Positions 8,652 through 17,771 of a DNA stretch of 64,000 bases are shown here, piece by piece. How positions within the stretch are numbered: position 1 is the first letter of the stretch; every line of letters starts with the position of its first letter. The notes below the pieces were generated by a model. It saw nothing but the letters and a program-made list of their open reading frames with translations. It searched no databases and had not been told where the DNA came from. This DNA is from Bacillus_BA songklensis (GTDB taxonomy: Bacteria > Bacillota > Bacilli > Bacillales > Bacillaceae_H): contig NZ_JBHRZT010000068.1 in NCBI RefSeq assembly GCF_042649685.1, positions 124,001-188,000 of the forward strand, given 5' to 3'. The position numbers were made by a program, and so were the translations under genes.

Positions 8652-9446
8652 TCATGGGTTATTTTTCAGCTTAACAGGCTCGATAAACCCCAGCTGCCTG
8701 GAAAGCTTCTGTCCAGCGGTATGGAGAATTTGAATGTAATTCGGAAACTTATGAGCGGGCATTCTTTGTTTAGGGCCGACAACACTAATAGCAGCAATGA
8801 CCTCTTCCGTGTAGTCCCTTACCGGAACGGCGATGCTAACGACCCCTTCATGCAGTTCATCAATAGCGATCGAGTAGCCTTTACGTTTAATATCCATCAA
8901 ATTTTCATGAAGTTTTTCCGGATCGGTGATGGTGTTTGGACCATGAGGCAATAATTCGGATTGCAAAAAAGAATCGATTAATTCTTTGCTCTGATAAGCA
9001 AGAATCACCTTTCCGGCACTTGAACAGTAAGCCGGATTTCTTTTCCCAATGTCAGAAAGGAGCCTAACAGGCTGTTTGCATTCTACTTTATGCAGATAAA
9101 CTACATCATTTCCTTCTAATACGTTAATATGGACCGTTTCCCCTAGTTGTGCGACCAAGTCTTGAAGGAAAGGCAGAGACTCCCTGTGAATCTCCATATG
9201 ATTCATAATCACTCCCGTGAGTCCCAATAAAGACAGCCCCAGACGGTACCTATTATTCTTTTTATTTTTCTCTAGATACCCCTGTTTTACTAAAGTCGAA
9301 ATTAAACGGTGAGCAGAACTTTTACTCAATCCAATTCTAGAAGCAATTTGAGTTACCCCCAGTTCAGGTTCATCCATTGAAAACAAGTGAAGGATTTGCA
9401 TGGCATTTTTGACAGATTGAAGAAGATAATCTCGATTTTGCCTCAT
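8652..9446 (-). CDS. IclR-family regulator divergent from pobA
   Basis: A 264-residue IclR protein (helix-turn-helix IASRIGLSKSSAHRLISTL; effector domain with GKRNPAYCSSAGKVILAY and ELHEGVVSIAVPVRDYT). The ATG at 9446 is chosen because TAGGGAG lies just upstream and because the protein then begins MRQNRDYLLQSVKNAM, like the paralogue at 5955 (NQDYLLSSVKNAL). It diverges from 4-hydroxybenzoate 3-hydroxylase, which suggests a PobR-like role, inferred from position only. Confidence 0.88.
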   Translation of the reverse strand: MRQNRDYLLQSVKNAMQILHLFSMDEPELGVTQIASRIGLSKSSAHRLISTLVKQGYLEKNKKNNRYRLGLSLLGLTGVIMNHMEIHRESLPFLQDLVAQLGETVHINVLEGNDVVYLHKVECKQPVRLLSDIGKRNPAYCSSAGKVILAYQSKELIDSFLQSELLPHGPNTITDPEKLHENLMDIKRKGYSIAIDELHEGVVSIAVPVRDYTEEVIAAISVVGPKQRMPAHKFPNYIQILHTAGQKLSRQLGFIEPVKLKNNP

Positions 9447-9545
9447 ATGGCCACTCCCTACAAAAAATTTCTTTTTGTTCCGCATATAAGAATTTTTGTC
9501 TTCTATTCGGCACAATCATATTATAGCATAATTAACAGAAATATT

Positions 9546-9665
9546 AAAACGCTTCCATTTTTAAAATTATTCAAAATTTTCATGAATATATACAAGGATA
9601 ATCAGTACTATGTTCACTCCCCAGTAGAGATTGAAATAAAATCGGGATTTATGGAAGCGTTTTCT
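9546..9665. promoter_or_regulatory. Inverted ATGGAAGCGTTTT sites, cre-like, upstream of pobA
   Basis: ATGGAAGCGTTTTCT at 9651-9665 fits the degenerate CcpA (cre) consensus WTGNAANCGNWNNCW at every position. Its first 13 bases are repeated in inverted orientation at 9546-9558 (AAAACGCTTCCAT). The sites flank most of the divergent promoter region. Carbon catabolite repression of 4-hydroxybenzoate use is the simple reading; a local IclR operator is the alternative. Confidence 0.5.
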
Positions 9666-9708
9666 TGCGTTTTTCAATCAAGCTCGATCAAAAAAGGAGG
9701 AAATAAAC

Positions 9709-10923
9709 ATGAGAACACAAGTTGGAATTATTGGAGCTGGTCCAGCAGGGCTGATGCTCTCACACCTTCTGCATCTTCAAGGGATTGAGTCAATTATTAT
9801 CGAGTGCCGCAGCCGTGAAGACATTGAGGGAACAATCCGCGCGGGGCTGCTCGAACAAGGTACGGTAGATTTAATGAAAGCGACAGGTGTTGCCGATCGA
9901 ATGATGCGGGAGGGACATTTCCACGAAGGAATCGAACTGCGGTATAATGGCAAGGGTCACCGAATCAATCTGTATGAGCTTACCGGCGGGAAGAAAGTTA
10001 CGGTATACGCGCAGCACGAGGTCATCAAAGATTTGATCGCTGCTCGTCTTAATGCCGGTGGGGAAATGATCTTCAATGTTGGCGATGTAAGCCTCCATGA
10101 TCTTGATACTTCGGCGCCCAAAATCCGCTTTCGTAAAGACAAGGACGGAGAGCTTCAGGAAATTACCTGTGACTATATTGCAGGCTGTGATGGCTTTCAT
10201 GGCCCAAGCAGGCCTTCCATCCCAAGCTCTATTCGTAAGGAATATCAAAAGATTTATCCTTTCGGTTGGCTTGGTATCCTTACCGAAGCACCGCCTTCAG
10301 CGCCAGAACTGATTTATGCATACCACGAGCGTGGTTTCGCCTTGCTCAGCACGCGTTCACCGGAAATCCAACGTCTCTACATCCAAGTTGATCCTAACGA
10401 TCATATTTCCAACTGGTCCGATGACCGAATCTGGGAAGAGCTTCATGCAAGGCTTGCAACCCGCGATGGGTGGAAGCTGATTGATGGTCCAATCATCCAA
10501 AAGAACATTGTCGCGATGCGCAGCTTTGTGTGTGACCCAATGCAATACGGCAGACTTTTCCTTGCGGGGGATGCCGCTCACATCGTTCCTCCTACCGGCG
10601 CAAAAGGACTCAACCTGGCGATGGCGGATGTTCAAGTATTGGCACGTGCCCTTGATGCCTTCTACACATCCGGAGATGCAGAACCGCTTATGCGATATTC
10701 GGAGACCTGTTTACGCCGCGTTTGGAAGGCAGAGCGATTCTCCTGGTACATGACGTCCATGCTGCACCGTCACCATGATTACACTCCGTTTGAGCATCAA
10801 ATCCAGCTGGCTGAGCTGGATTATGTGACTTCCTCAAGAGCAGGATCGACCAGCCTTGCGGAGAATTATGTAGGTTTACCGATGGAATGGAAAGAAAAGG
10901 AAACGGTTGCAACATTAAGATAG
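9709..10923 (+). CDS. pobA: 4-hydroxybenzoate 3-monooxygenase (PobA)
   Basis: A 404-residue FAD-dependent group A aromatic hydroxylase making protocatechuate from 4-hydroxybenzoate. The N-terminal GIIGAGPAGLML binds FAD, and the second FAD motif is 'RLFLAGDAAHIVPPTGAKGL'. Tyr and Arg residues of the PHBH substrate pocket region (YGRLFLAG, RVWKAERFSWYMTSMLH) are recognisable, and length is close to the roughly 390-residue norm. It is equivalent to praI in the Paenibacillus pra cluster. A GGAGG site precedes the ATG. By eye the codons look richer in G/C than those of the neighbours, which fits horizontal origin but was not measured. Confidence 0.93.
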   Translation: MRTQVGIIGAGPAGLMLSHLLHLQGIESIIIECRSREDIEGTIRAGLLEQGTVDLMKATGVADRMMREGHFHEGIELRYNGKGHRINLYELTGGKKVTVYAQHEVIKDLIAARLNAGGEMIFNVGDVSLHDLDTSAPKIRFRKDKDGELQEITCDYIAGCDGFHGPSRPSIPSSIRKEYQKIYPFGWLGILTEAPPSAPELIYAYHERGFALLSTRSPEIQRLYIQVDPNDHISNWSDDRIWEELHARLATRDGWKLIDGPIIQKNIVAMRSFVCDPMQYGRLFLAGDAAHIVPPTGAKGLNLAMADVQVLARALDAFYTSGDAEPLMRYSETCLRRVWKAERFSWYMTSMLHRHHDYTPFEHQIQLAELDYVTSSRAGSTSLAENYVGLPMEWKEKETVATLR

Positions 10924-10950
10924 AAATGATTACATCCAACATTCAGAAAC

Positions 10951-11000
10951 AAAAGGAGCAGACCAACAGTCCAGTTAGACTATTGAGTCCGCTCCTTTTT
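10951..11000 (+). terminator. Rho-independent terminator of pobA
   Basis: AAAAGGAGC and GCTCCTTTTT form the stem, with AGAC/GTCC partly extending it, followed by a T-rich tail. Confidence 0.75.
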
Positions 11001-11132
11001 GCCTTCCTTATACATCACATTAAACAATAAAAGATTGAATTTGCAGGCCGTCTTATCGGCTTCTGAAAGGGGAAACGAATCCCTTGCCTGCTTAATATAG
11101 GCAGCCTATAAGTCCCCTGAGCAAATGTTGCT

Positions 11133-11753
11133 TTATGCATTGCGCATGATAATCGTCTCAATCGTATTCGCTACATCTTGGCAGCTATCCGCAATCCCCT
11201 CAAGCATTTCATAAATTTCTTTATGCTGAATAATTTTGATTGGATCTTTCTCTGTCACAAACAGCTGTTTAATTGAGGTTCTTAGTAATTCATCACATTT
11301 TGATTCATAATCTTTAATTTGGATGGCATGCGTTCTCATCTCCAGTAACTTTTTCTTTTGTAAGAGTTGGAGAGCCTTAGAGATTTCAACTGTGCTTTGG
11401 TATATAAAATCAATAAACTTCTCGATATATTCATCAATATTCCTAAACGAAAACATTTCATAATAAGCTGTACATTCTTCAAGACCATCAACGATGTCAT
11501 CCATTTTCATGGCAAGCTGAAGAATATCTTCACGTTCAATTGGCGTAATGAACGTTTTGTTTAACAATACAATTAATTCATGAATATAGGTATCCCCTCT
11601 GTTCTCGTATTCCTTCATAACAGAAGAAACTTCTTTTAGTTTGGTGATATGATCAATTTCCAAATTATTTAAGTAGTAAGCCGATTCTTCTACATTTTTT
11701 GCAATAGAAGAAAGCAACTCAAAAAACACATCTTTTTTGGATCCAAAAGGCAT
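11133..11753 (-). CDS. DUF47 / PhoU-like protein (YkaA family)
   Basis: A 206-residue, mostly helical DUF47 protein. These are PhoU-like phosphate-transport accessory proteins normally encoded next to a Pit phosphate permease. Family features are the start MPFGSKKDVFFELL, the acidic 'KMDDIVDGLEECT' and a late 'EMLEGIADSCQDVANTIET'. The start at 11753 is the family start and has GTGGGGG 7 nt upstream; a longer frame begins at 11792 with no good site. No Pit permease gene lies downstream or upstream within the window, so the usual operon partner is missing or elsewhere. Confidence 0.85.
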   Translation of the reverse strand: MPFGSKKDVFFELLSSIAKNVEESAYYLNNLEIDHITKLKEVSSVMKEYENRGDTYIHELIVLLNKTFITPIEREDILQLAMKMDDIVDGLEECTAYYEMFSFRNIDEYIEKFIDFIYQSTVEISKALQLLQKKKLLEMRTHAIQIKDYESKCDELLRTSIKQLFVTEKDPIKIIQHKEIYEMLEGIADSCQDVANTIETIIMRNA

Positions 11754-11900
11754 AAAAAAACCCCCACAGAAATATTTTCGCACTTTATCCATGCCTAATT
11801 TTAAACCTAGTTGTGAAAATTACAATAAAAATGCTTTCTGCAGATAATGAACGCGTGTTTTTGGATTTTATGCAAATCAATAATTTTAAACAAAAAATAA

Positions 11901-12107
11901 ACAAAAAGTTCCCTTTTATCTTCACGGACGTTTCAGAAACAGGTAAATAAATGGATCAAACAGGGTACAGAGGGAAAGCCCATTTCACTGCCTGATATTG
12001 AAAGAAAAGCAATCAAGCAATTAATCGTTGCGTTACAGCACCATAAAGGCCTGACTCTAGTAGAAGCAAAAATTCAAGACGGAATGGAAGTCGTTGTTCA
12101 GTTATAG
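11901..12107 (+). pseudogene. Start-less coding remnant, unrecognised
   Basis: An open frame without any ATG, GTG or TTG encodes a protein-like tail (VNKWIKQGTEGKPISLPDIE ... GLTLVEAKIQDGMEVVVQL) and ends with TAG. Composition looks like real coding sequence, but the 5' end is missing. I do not recognise the family. The rest of 11754-12286 shows nothing else I can support. Confidence 0.35.
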
Positions 12108-12286
12108 TACCTTATCACTCATCATCCATCTCCTTTTGACATAATTTATGCCAATTATAACCATAGACATAATTTATGTCTTGTATAGGATGGAGGATTT
12201 TATACATCGCCATTCGTTAGCCGAAAAGTAAGATAAAAAAGTCTGTCCCACCATTTCTGAATAGACCGCAAAAATGACGTTTATTG

Positions 12287-12342
12287 AAAGGACCCGTCAC
12301 CAAATCCCTTGATTTTTTCGGATTTTCATGACGGGTCCTTTT
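12287..12342. terminator. Hairpin terminator with conserved inner segment
   Basis: AAAGGACCCGTCA pairs with TGACGGGTCCTTT. The inner 'AAATCCCTTGATTTTTTCGG' segment resembles the hairpin at 31519-31576 (see findings). It lies 27 bp downstream of the small membrane gene at 12370. Confidence 0.65.
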
Positions 12343-12369
12343 AGGAGGATGGCTCAAATGGTATGCCTT

Positions 12370-12543
12370 TTATACCTTTTGAGCCATCATCTTACTTATC
12401 TTTGCAGCAGTATGCTCCCCCTGCTCGATAGGACCACTTTTCATTGATGTAGGTTCATTCGCTTGATGATTAAGAAAGATAAATATGGCTATAATGATGC
12501 AGGTAAGCAATCCCCATATCAGCATAATGGTACCTTTATTCAC
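12370..12543 (-). CDS. Small single-pass membrane protein (57 aa)
   Basis: After a GTG start the protein has one hydrophobic segment (IMLIWGLLTCIIIAIFIFL, about residues 5-24) and a hydrophilic tail rich in Lys and Gln. The GTG is chosen because GGGAGGAA lies 6 nt upstream; a TTG five codons earlier overlaps that site. It is followed by a good terminator. I do not recognise the family. Confidence 0.6.
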   Translation of the reverse strand: MNKGTIMLIWGLLTCIIIAIFIFLNHQANEPTSMKSGPIEQGEHTAAKISKMMAQKV

Positions 12544-12598
12544 CTGGATTCCTCCCAAAATCGTTTTGTTAGAGTGTATGTCCCATTAAACTGAAACA

Positions 12599-12703
12599 TT
12601 CAATTCTTTACGTATAAGCTCGTTCAAGATGAAAAAAACAGAAAGGTACAAATAGAAGAAGGACCGGTGACAGAGATTAAAAGCTTAAGCTGGATTTATT
12701 TAG
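12599..12703 (+). repeat. Repeat family A, copy A1 (5'-truncated)
   Basis: It shares 'AAGCTCGTTCAAGATGAAAA', then 'ACAAATAGAAGAAGG', then ACAGAG-TTAAAA with copies A2-A5, but lacks the AATCCACATAAA end. Its left edge resembles the junction after the first hairpin of copy A4. Confidence 0.7.
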
Positions 12704-12873
12704 AATAAAAAAGCATTACCACTTGTTGTGGTCATGCTATTAAGTCCTGCAGGTAAAGGATAACCCATCCTTTTTCCGATTTTGCCCATCATCCAAACAT
12801 GCCGCGCTTTGCGGCACCACAAATTATAGAAGAAATTCTGTTCTTCCATGGGAGCTAATAAGATCATTTTCAC

Positions 12874-13416
12874 TTATTTTTCAAATACATAAAGCTTTCC
12901 GTTCTCTGGCGTTTTCATCTTAGGGCCTTTAAATCCCCTTTTTAAAAGTTCCTTCCTCATGAACATCATCAAAGCGCCATGGCTCACAATAAGGATATTT
13001 TCGTCGCTTTGTGACAGGATATCGTCTAAAATAGCCTTTACCCGTTTTTCAACGTCTGCTTTCCTTTCTAATTGTGACTTGTGCTTTAGCAGCCATGCCA
13101 TTCTTATTAAGATTGGATACAATAAAAAAGGTAATTTGATATCTCTCTTAAAGAGGGGATATATCTGAACCTCCCTTAATTCTTTCATTTTAATAATGTT
13201 GCCGTCATAGATGGTTTCAGCCGTTTTTGCCGCTCTTGGCAAATCGCTTGCAAAACATCTTTTCCACTCGATGCTGCCCAAACTCGTTTCGCCAACTTCT
13301 ATATCTGATGCTTCATATTCATCAAGCCATTGAAACAATTCCTTTTGTGTGACAAATCTTTTTTCCGGGTATCCCCTTTTCACTTTAAAATGCCGCACTA
13401 AACCTATTTTCATCAT
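12874..13416 (-). CDS. Histidine phosphatase (phosphoglycerate mutase-like) family protein
   Basis: A 180-residue protein with the N-terminal phosphate-pocket motif in degenerate form (LVRHFKV, where RHG is usual), a second Arg/Asp site (FASDLPRAAKTAETIY) and the C-terminal catalytic His in LIVSHGALMM. Such proteins dephosphorylate small molecules or phosphoproteins; the substrate is not predictable here. AAGGGAG precedes two adjacent ATG codons, and either may be used. The RHF in place of RHG is unusual, but the nucleophilic His is kept. Confidence 0.82.
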   Translation of the reverse strand: MMKIGLVRHFKVKRGYPEKRFVTQKELFQWLDEYEASDIEVGETSLGSIEWKRCFASDLPRAAKTAETIYDGNIIKMKELREVQIYPLFKRDIKLPFLLYPILIRMAWLLKHKSQLERKADVEKRVKAILDDILSQSDENILIVSHGALMMFMRKELLKRGFKGPKMKTPENGKLYVFEK

Positions 13417-13660
13417 TTTTCTCCCTTCCTACAGAGAATAAATCTAAAATTTTCACTAGAATAATAGTATGTCACCCTCTTATTAATCAAAGCTACGTCG
13501 AGTTATTCCCCATATTGCCGAATGCACGCATTACATACTTATCGTTCTTCATTCCTAAAACCGCCTTTCTGAAATAGTTATAACTTTACATGGAACAATC
13601 ATTCGTCATTTAACGATTCATGATTCCCACCTCCTTATATGTAACCGCAAAAAAGCATAA

Positions 13661-13692
13661 AAAAAGCGCAGAGACACTATTCTCCCTGCGGC
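13661..13692 (-). terminator. Terminator of the 24-aa ORF
   Basis: On the minus strand GCCGCAGGGAGA pairs imperfectly with TCTCTGCGC, followed by a run of seven T. Confidence 0.6.
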
Positions 13693-13723
13693 ATAAAATG
13701 TATAAGGATAACAATGCAGTTAC

Positions 13724-13798
13724 TTATTCATCTCCACGGCGGTCGAATATAGGGGCATATAAACTTGTGAATAAGACATCAACTTTTTGTGTCATCAT
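13724..13798 (-). CDS. Candidate microprotein (24 aa)
   Basis: It reads MMTQKVDVLFTSLYAPIFDR plus RGDE. AAAGGGGG lies 9 nt before the first of two adjacent ATG codons, and a terminator begins 31 bp after the stop. The complete ribosome binding site-ORF-terminator unit suggests a real short transcript. I do not recognise it. The rest of 13417-14256 contains a degenerate membrane-protein ORF and, near 13620 on the minus strand, an AAGGAGG site followed only by a three-codon ORF. Confidence 0.4.
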   Translation of the reverse strand: MMTQKVDVLFTSLYAPIFDRRGDE

Positions 13799-13916
13799 TT
13801 TATCCGACCCCCTTTTTGAATAATTCGCAAAAATGGTAATTATATACATATTTTAAAGTAAATGTAACATATTTTCATTAACAAGTTCAATATAAAATCA
13901 GCAAATCCTCATTTGA

Positions 13917-14087
13917 TCACTGACTGAACGAGGACAAAAGAAACCAACAAACCACAAGCGGAAGCGCTATCACATCATGTAAAACCGGTATGGCAACCTG
14001 TGTAGCTCCATATAGAAAAACAGCCGGAATCCCAAAGTAAAAACAACTTTTTAATACTCCTATTTGCCGCACATCAATATATGTCAA
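13917..14087 (-). pseudogene. Short membrane-protein remnant
   Basis: The frame encodes two hydrophobic segments (SCFYFGIPAVFLYGATQVAI and VIALPLVVCWFLLSSF). Open frame continues upstream to about 14150 without an ATG. The only usable starts are TTG at 14087 or a GTG seven codons later, both with poor ribosome binding sites. It looks like the C-terminal half of a lost membrane protein; family unknown. Confidence 0.3.
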
Positions 14088-14256
14088 TATTTCCAGATCA
14101 AAAAGGGTATTGTTTTTCCTGAATATGTAGCTTTTTGAATCGGGGAATTAACTTAAATGAGACAAATGCCTATCTTTATATAGCCTAGCTTCCTTGCTTT
14201 TTCCCACACATACCTTATAAGAGCCAGGTACTTCGAAAAGAAAAGAAGGTGAAAAT

Positions 14257-14556
14257 ATGCGCTTGCCGGTTCCTGTTGTCTCTGTTTCTGCCCCTGTAAT
14301 CGTAGCCCCGGTGATCGTGCCTCCTGTAGTTGTACCTTCAGTTCCTGTAAGTCCGGTCATTGTACCTCCCGTTCCGAAAGCTGCCGCTCCAATCCCCGGT
14401 CTTCCTTTCAGCGCGGTTCAAACATATCCTTATATATATCAACAGGGATACCCTTTTACCCAGTCTGATTACGGAACCGTCATTTACCCTGGCCACGGAA
14501 GCTATGCTTACGGAACGAATGTCACTTACTTCCCGGACATGATGTTTCCTATGTGA
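14257..14556 (+). CDS. Pro/Val-rich low-complexity protein
   Basis: A 99-residue protein. Residues 4-45 are an almost pure run of Val, Pro, Ile, Ser and Ala (repeated VAPVIVPPV-like units), and the second half is rich in Tyr, Gly and Pro (YPYIYQQGYPF, YPGHGSYAYGTN) with a C-terminal MMFPM. AGAAGGTG lies upstream of the ATG. The Tyr/Gly/Pro composition recalls spore coat or exosporium proteins, but I recognise no family, so that role is a guess. Confidence 0.6.
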   Translation: MRLPVPVVSVSAPVIVAPVIVPPVVVPSVPVSPVIVPPVPKAAAPIPGLPFSAVQTYPYIYQQGYPFTQSDYGTVIYPGHGSYAYGTNVTYFPDMMFPM

Positions 14557-14672
14557 AGGATTCTCTTCTTTGCCCTCCATCCTCCATATGGAATATCATT
14601 AATCGATCATACGTTCACTAAAAGAAAGGGATGTACTAGTGAATCCAGTAAGAAACATTTTTACTGAAAAAA

Positions 14673-14766
14673 ACCGGCATAAAAATCCTTGATTTTAGAT
14701 TTCTCACGCCGGTTCTCTTGGAAGAGATGACTCAAAGGCATCGTTTTCTATCTTTTGAGTCATCTC
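14673..14766. terminator. Two consecutive hairpins
   Basis: The first is ACCGGC(14673)/GCCGGT(14713) around an AAAATCCTTGATTTT segment like those at 12300 and 31535. The second is GAGATGACTCAAA/TTTGAGTCATCTC (14724-14766), which probably terminates the mutT transcript on the minus strand. Confidence 0.6.
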
Positions 14767-14790
14767 CATTCGTCTTTATATGATGGAAGG

Positions 14791-15195
14791 CTACATATCA
14801 ACTCCGCCCGATAACAGCGCCTCCACTGTCGGCACATCCGCAGGTGCCCACTCTAATGTTTTTAACTCCTCAAGAGGTACCCATTTCAATCGTGCGTGTT
14901 CTTTCGCTTTGGGAATCCCCTTTGCAATTTTTGTTTGATATGTAAGCAAATTCACAATAACTCCGGGATATTCGTGGACCACATCTTCAAGTAGTCCGTG
15001 CACTTCGACTGTACATTCTAGTTCTTCTTGAATTTCTCGAACAAGAGACTCTTCAGGTGTTTCTCCGTCTTCGATTTTTCCGCCTGGAAATTCCCATAAG
15101 TTGGGGAGGGACATTTGCGGCGAACGTAATGCACACAACACTTCCCCTTGATCGTTTATCGAAACGGACCCGACTACTTTTATTATTCTTGTCAT
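14791..15195 (-). CDS. MutT-type NUDIX hydrolase (8-oxo-dGTP diphosphatase-like)
   Basis: A 134-residue protein with a complete Nudix box (GGKIEDGETPEESLVREIQE then EL). 'LCALRSPQMSLPNLWEFPGG' is typical of MutT/CTP pyrophosphohydrolase-like enzymes that clean the nucleotide pool. The start at 15195 is chosen because GGGAGGG lies 9 nt upstream and the family usually begins just before the first beta strand. The substrate is not certain from sequence. Confidence 0.88.
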   Translation of the reverse strand: MTRIIKVVGSVSINDQGEVLCALRSPQMSLPNLWEFPGGKIEDGETPEESLVREIQEELECTVEVHGLLEDVVHEYPGVIVNLLTYQTKIAKGIPKAKEHARLKWVPLEELKTLEWAPADVPTVEALLSGGVDM

Positions 15196-15350
15196 ATCAT
15201 ACGACCCTCCCATCGCTGCAACATTGATAAGCCTGTTCAACCCTTTTTGAATTTCCTCATGCTTTGCCTAATATTTGCATCTCCGCCCCTATTATACAAT
15301 CATTTATCAGAAATGTTCGTTAAACAGCCCCTCTGTTCCATTGGAAATCA

Positions 15351-16322
15351 TCACATTCCCCCATGGATTGCATTGTTTTGTATGGATTTGTGGTAGTACC
15401 GGTGCAGCATATGACCGTAAAATGAGGCCAGCACCTGTTGAAAGAGAATTCCAAGCACAACAGGAACAGCTACCGCGGCAGGAAAATAAGATACAGCCAG
15501 GACAGCCCCTGCACTAATGTTTCTCATTCCGCCCGTAAATGTTAAAACGACAATTTCCTCTCTCCCCCTTTTCAGCCACGTACCGACCAGCCAAGAAAAC
15601 AAATAACCTGAAAAAGAAAGCATGAATACAACACAAGCAATGGAGACAATTTTTTTATCTATATGGCTTAAATATGGTGCAACGACTGCACTATTCAACA
15701 TCACAACAGCCGCAAGCCCGATTTTAGAGAAGGGAGACAATCGAACTCCGAGCCTATCTTTCACCTCTCCATCGGTAACTTGGTTTAACACCATGCCCAA
15801 AATCGAAGGCAGCACGACCATAAAGAACAAGCCTTGCATCATCCCCCAAACATCCATATGGACTTTCTCTCCTGCCACTAATGACAAGCTGTACGGCACA
15901 ATGAAAGGGGAAAGAAAGGTATCAATTAAAATAATGGTCAAGGCCAGCGGAATATTTCCCTTATGAATGGATACCCAAATGAAGCTTGTAATTCCTGTCG
16001 GGATCACAGCAGCCAAAAACAATCCCGTGATCGTGAACATATCGCCGCTGAACATGACATGACCCAGCACCCATGCCCAAAGAGGCATAAAGATATGTAA
16101 AATAAACAAAGCGACGAACATCGAAAAAGGATGAGAAATAACCCGTGTCAGCGCTTGGAAATTGGAACTTAAACTTCCTGTAAAGGTCATAAAGGCAAAA
16201 ATCCATGGAACTAAAAAAGCATACGCTTCAAACCCATCGGCAAGCAAAACGCCGATCACCAGACTTGCCGGTGTAATAACTGGCATGGCCCTTTCCAGTA
16301 GATGATTCATTTTTTTCAACAT
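15351..16322 (-). CDS. Bile acid:sodium symporter (BASS) family transporter, YocS-like
   Basis: A 323-residue protein with about nine to ten membrane segments. Recognisable motifs are 'FAFMTFTGSLSSNFQALTRV' near the N-terminus and 'LTFTGGMRNISAGAVLA' near residue 265, matching the Na+-binding crossover region of BASS carriers. The likely substrate is an organic anion taken up with sodium; the physiological one is unknown. The ATG at 16322 has GGGAGT 10 nt upstream; a GTG three codons earlier overlaps that site. Confidence 0.85.
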   Translation of the reverse strand: MLKKMNHLLERAMPVITPASLVIGVLLADGFEAYAFLVPWIFAFMTFTGSLSSNFQALTRVISHPFSMFVALFILHIFMPLWAWVLGHVMFSGDMFTITGLFLAAVIPTGITSFIWVSIHKGNIPLALTIILIDTFLSPFIVPYSLSLVAGEKVHMDVWGMMQGLFFMVVLPSILGMVLNQVTDGEVKDRLGVRLSPFSKIGLAAVVMLNSAVVAPYLSHIDKKIVSIACVVFMLSFSGYLFSWLVGTWLKRGREEIVVLTFTGGMRNISAGAVLAVSYFPAAVAVPVVLGILFQQVLASFYGHMLHRYYHKSIQNNAIHGGM

Positions 16323-16453
16323 TGTTCTCACACTCCCGCCAGCTCATTCCAACTACAAAAAAGCGGAACATCCCGAAATAATAGATGTCACAATTTTACA
16401 TCAAATTTCGGACATTGGATAGATTCTATTTCCTGTCCCTTGCAGTGCAACGT

Positions 16454-16491
16454 TAAGGGGCTGAGAAACCTTGATGATTTCTCAGCCCTTA
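16454..16491. terminator. Strong hairpin between TerC and BASS genes
   Basis: TAAGGGGCTGAGAAA pairs with TTTCTCAGCCCTTA. There is no clear T run in either direction, so it may be a processing or attenuating structure downstream of the TerC gene. Confidence 0.55.
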
Positions 16492-16509
16492 AAAGAACCT
16501 TTTTACATC

Positions 16510-17178
16510 TTAATTATGAACTTCTTTTCCTGAATGGCCGCTAAATTTGCCAATAACAATCACTAAAACAGCAAAGACGATCGGCAAAGCAAGATGAAGG
16601 TTAGGGTTGATTCCCTCAATGATATGCCCGATTGCCTTGTCTTTTAACATCATTTCCCCAGCGGTATAACCCAATAATCCAGCTCCGATGATGACGATAA
16701 TAGGGAACCTCTCCATAATCTTCATTAAAAGCTGGCTTCCCCAAATGATTAGCGGAATACTGATAATCAATCCGGCAATAATGAGAACAATATTTCCATT
16801 AGCTGCGCCAGCGACAGCGACGATATTATCAAGGCTCATAACTAAATCAGCCATAATAATGGTTTTAATAGCGGAAGCAAGACTTGAGCCTGCTCTAACA
16901 TTCTCTCCCTCTTCGTCCTTTAATAATTTAATGGCAATCCATAGAAGCAAGAGTCCTCCTATGAAATTCAAGAATGGAATCGTTAATAAAAATACAGCTA
17001 CAAATGTTAAACCAACCCTTAGCACAACGGCCCCTAATGTACCGAAAAAGACCGCTTTCTTTTGATGTTTCTCTTCTAGGTTTCGACAAGCCAACGCAAT
17101 CACAACGGCGTTATCACCGCTTAGAACGATGTTAATGAGAAGAATTTCTAGAAGATTTAATATAAATTCACTAGCCAT
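16510..17178 (-). CDS. TerC-family integral membrane protein (YjbE-like)
   Basis: A 222-residue protein with about seven membrane segments. The paired acidic motifs of the family are present: 'INIVLSGDNAVVIALA' near residue 20 and 'ADLVMSLDNIVAVAGAA' near 110. TerC/YkoY/YjbE proteins export metal ions, notably Mn2+, in bacilli. I looked upstream for a yybP-ykoY manganese riboswitch and saw none; a TATAAT lies near 17255 on the minus strand. The start at 17178 is preceded by AAGGTG at normal spacing. Confidence 0.88.
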   Translation of the reverse strand: MASEFILNLLEILLINIVLSGDNAVVIALACRNLEEKHQKKAVFFGTLGAVVLRVGLTFVAVFLLTIPFLNFIGGLLLLWIAIKLLKDEEGENVRAGSSLASAIKTIIMADLVMSLDNIVAVAGAANGNIVLIIAGLIISIPLIIWGSQLLMKIMERFPIIVIIGAGLLGYTAGEMMLKDKAIGHIIEGINPNLHLALPIVFAVLVIVIGKFSGHSGKEVHN

Positions 17179-17436
17179 AACACAAATCACCTTAATTCTT
17201 TTTTATTATGTAAAGTCAATAAATATAGATACTGTACTCGACATATACCCTATTATACATTAATTTGTCATCCCTTTCTCTCACATATGTACATACTAAG
17301 TATTTCCTTTTTCCATTCCGAAAGTTTCAACATATATCCCCTTAAAAAGAATTTACATATATGCTTTTTCTCTTTGTAAAAGATAAGCTGGCCATGGATC
17401 AATATAAGGAACACCCATTATAACGAAAGAATATCC

Positions 17437-17481
17437 TAAAAATCGGAAAGCCAGCTAAACAGCTGACTTTCCGATTTTTTT
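17437..17481. terminator. Strong bidirectional terminator
   Basis: AAAAATCGGAAAG pairs with CTTTCCGATTTTTTT around CCAGCTAAACAGCTGA. It ends where the coding remnant at 17482 begins. Confidence 0.75.
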
Positions 17482-17691
17482 GTCGCCAAATACATAGGGC
17501 TTAACAACCCTCAAACAGCCATTGTTTACGGTGGACTGCTGGGAACAATAAGCGGTGTGGCCGGTGGATTGGCAGCAACGGATCCTAAACTCGTGCCTTA
17601 CGGTGCCATGACAGCTACATTTTATACAGGTCCGGGCTGTCTTTTAGCGCCATCCGTGTTATTCCTCATTACGAAATCGATATTTGGATAA
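17482..17691 (+). pseudogene. C-terminal remnant of a membrane protein
   Basis: An open frame with no start codon of its own encodes a glycine-rich hydrophobic tail (AIVYGGLLGTISGVAGGLAA, then YGAMTATFYTGPGCLLAPSV) and ends with TAA. It reads back into the terminator at 17437-17481, so the upstream part of the gene has been lost. I do not know the family; it looks like the end of a transporter. A hairpin at 17713-17755 follows. Confidence 0.45.
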
Positions 17692-17712
17692 AGCCTGTGA
17701 TGAAAAGAGAAC

Positions 17713-17755
17713 AAATGCAAGAGGGTGTCCCAAGCTATGGCACCCTCTTGCATTT
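17713..17755. terminator. 15-bp inverted repeat
   Basis: AAATGCAAGAGGGTG (17713-17727) and CACCCTCTTGCATTT (17741-17755) are perfect complements. It probably ends the formate operon, whose last gene stops at 17772 on the minus strand. Confidence 0.65.
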
Positions 17756-17771
17756 AGGAACATTCACATTA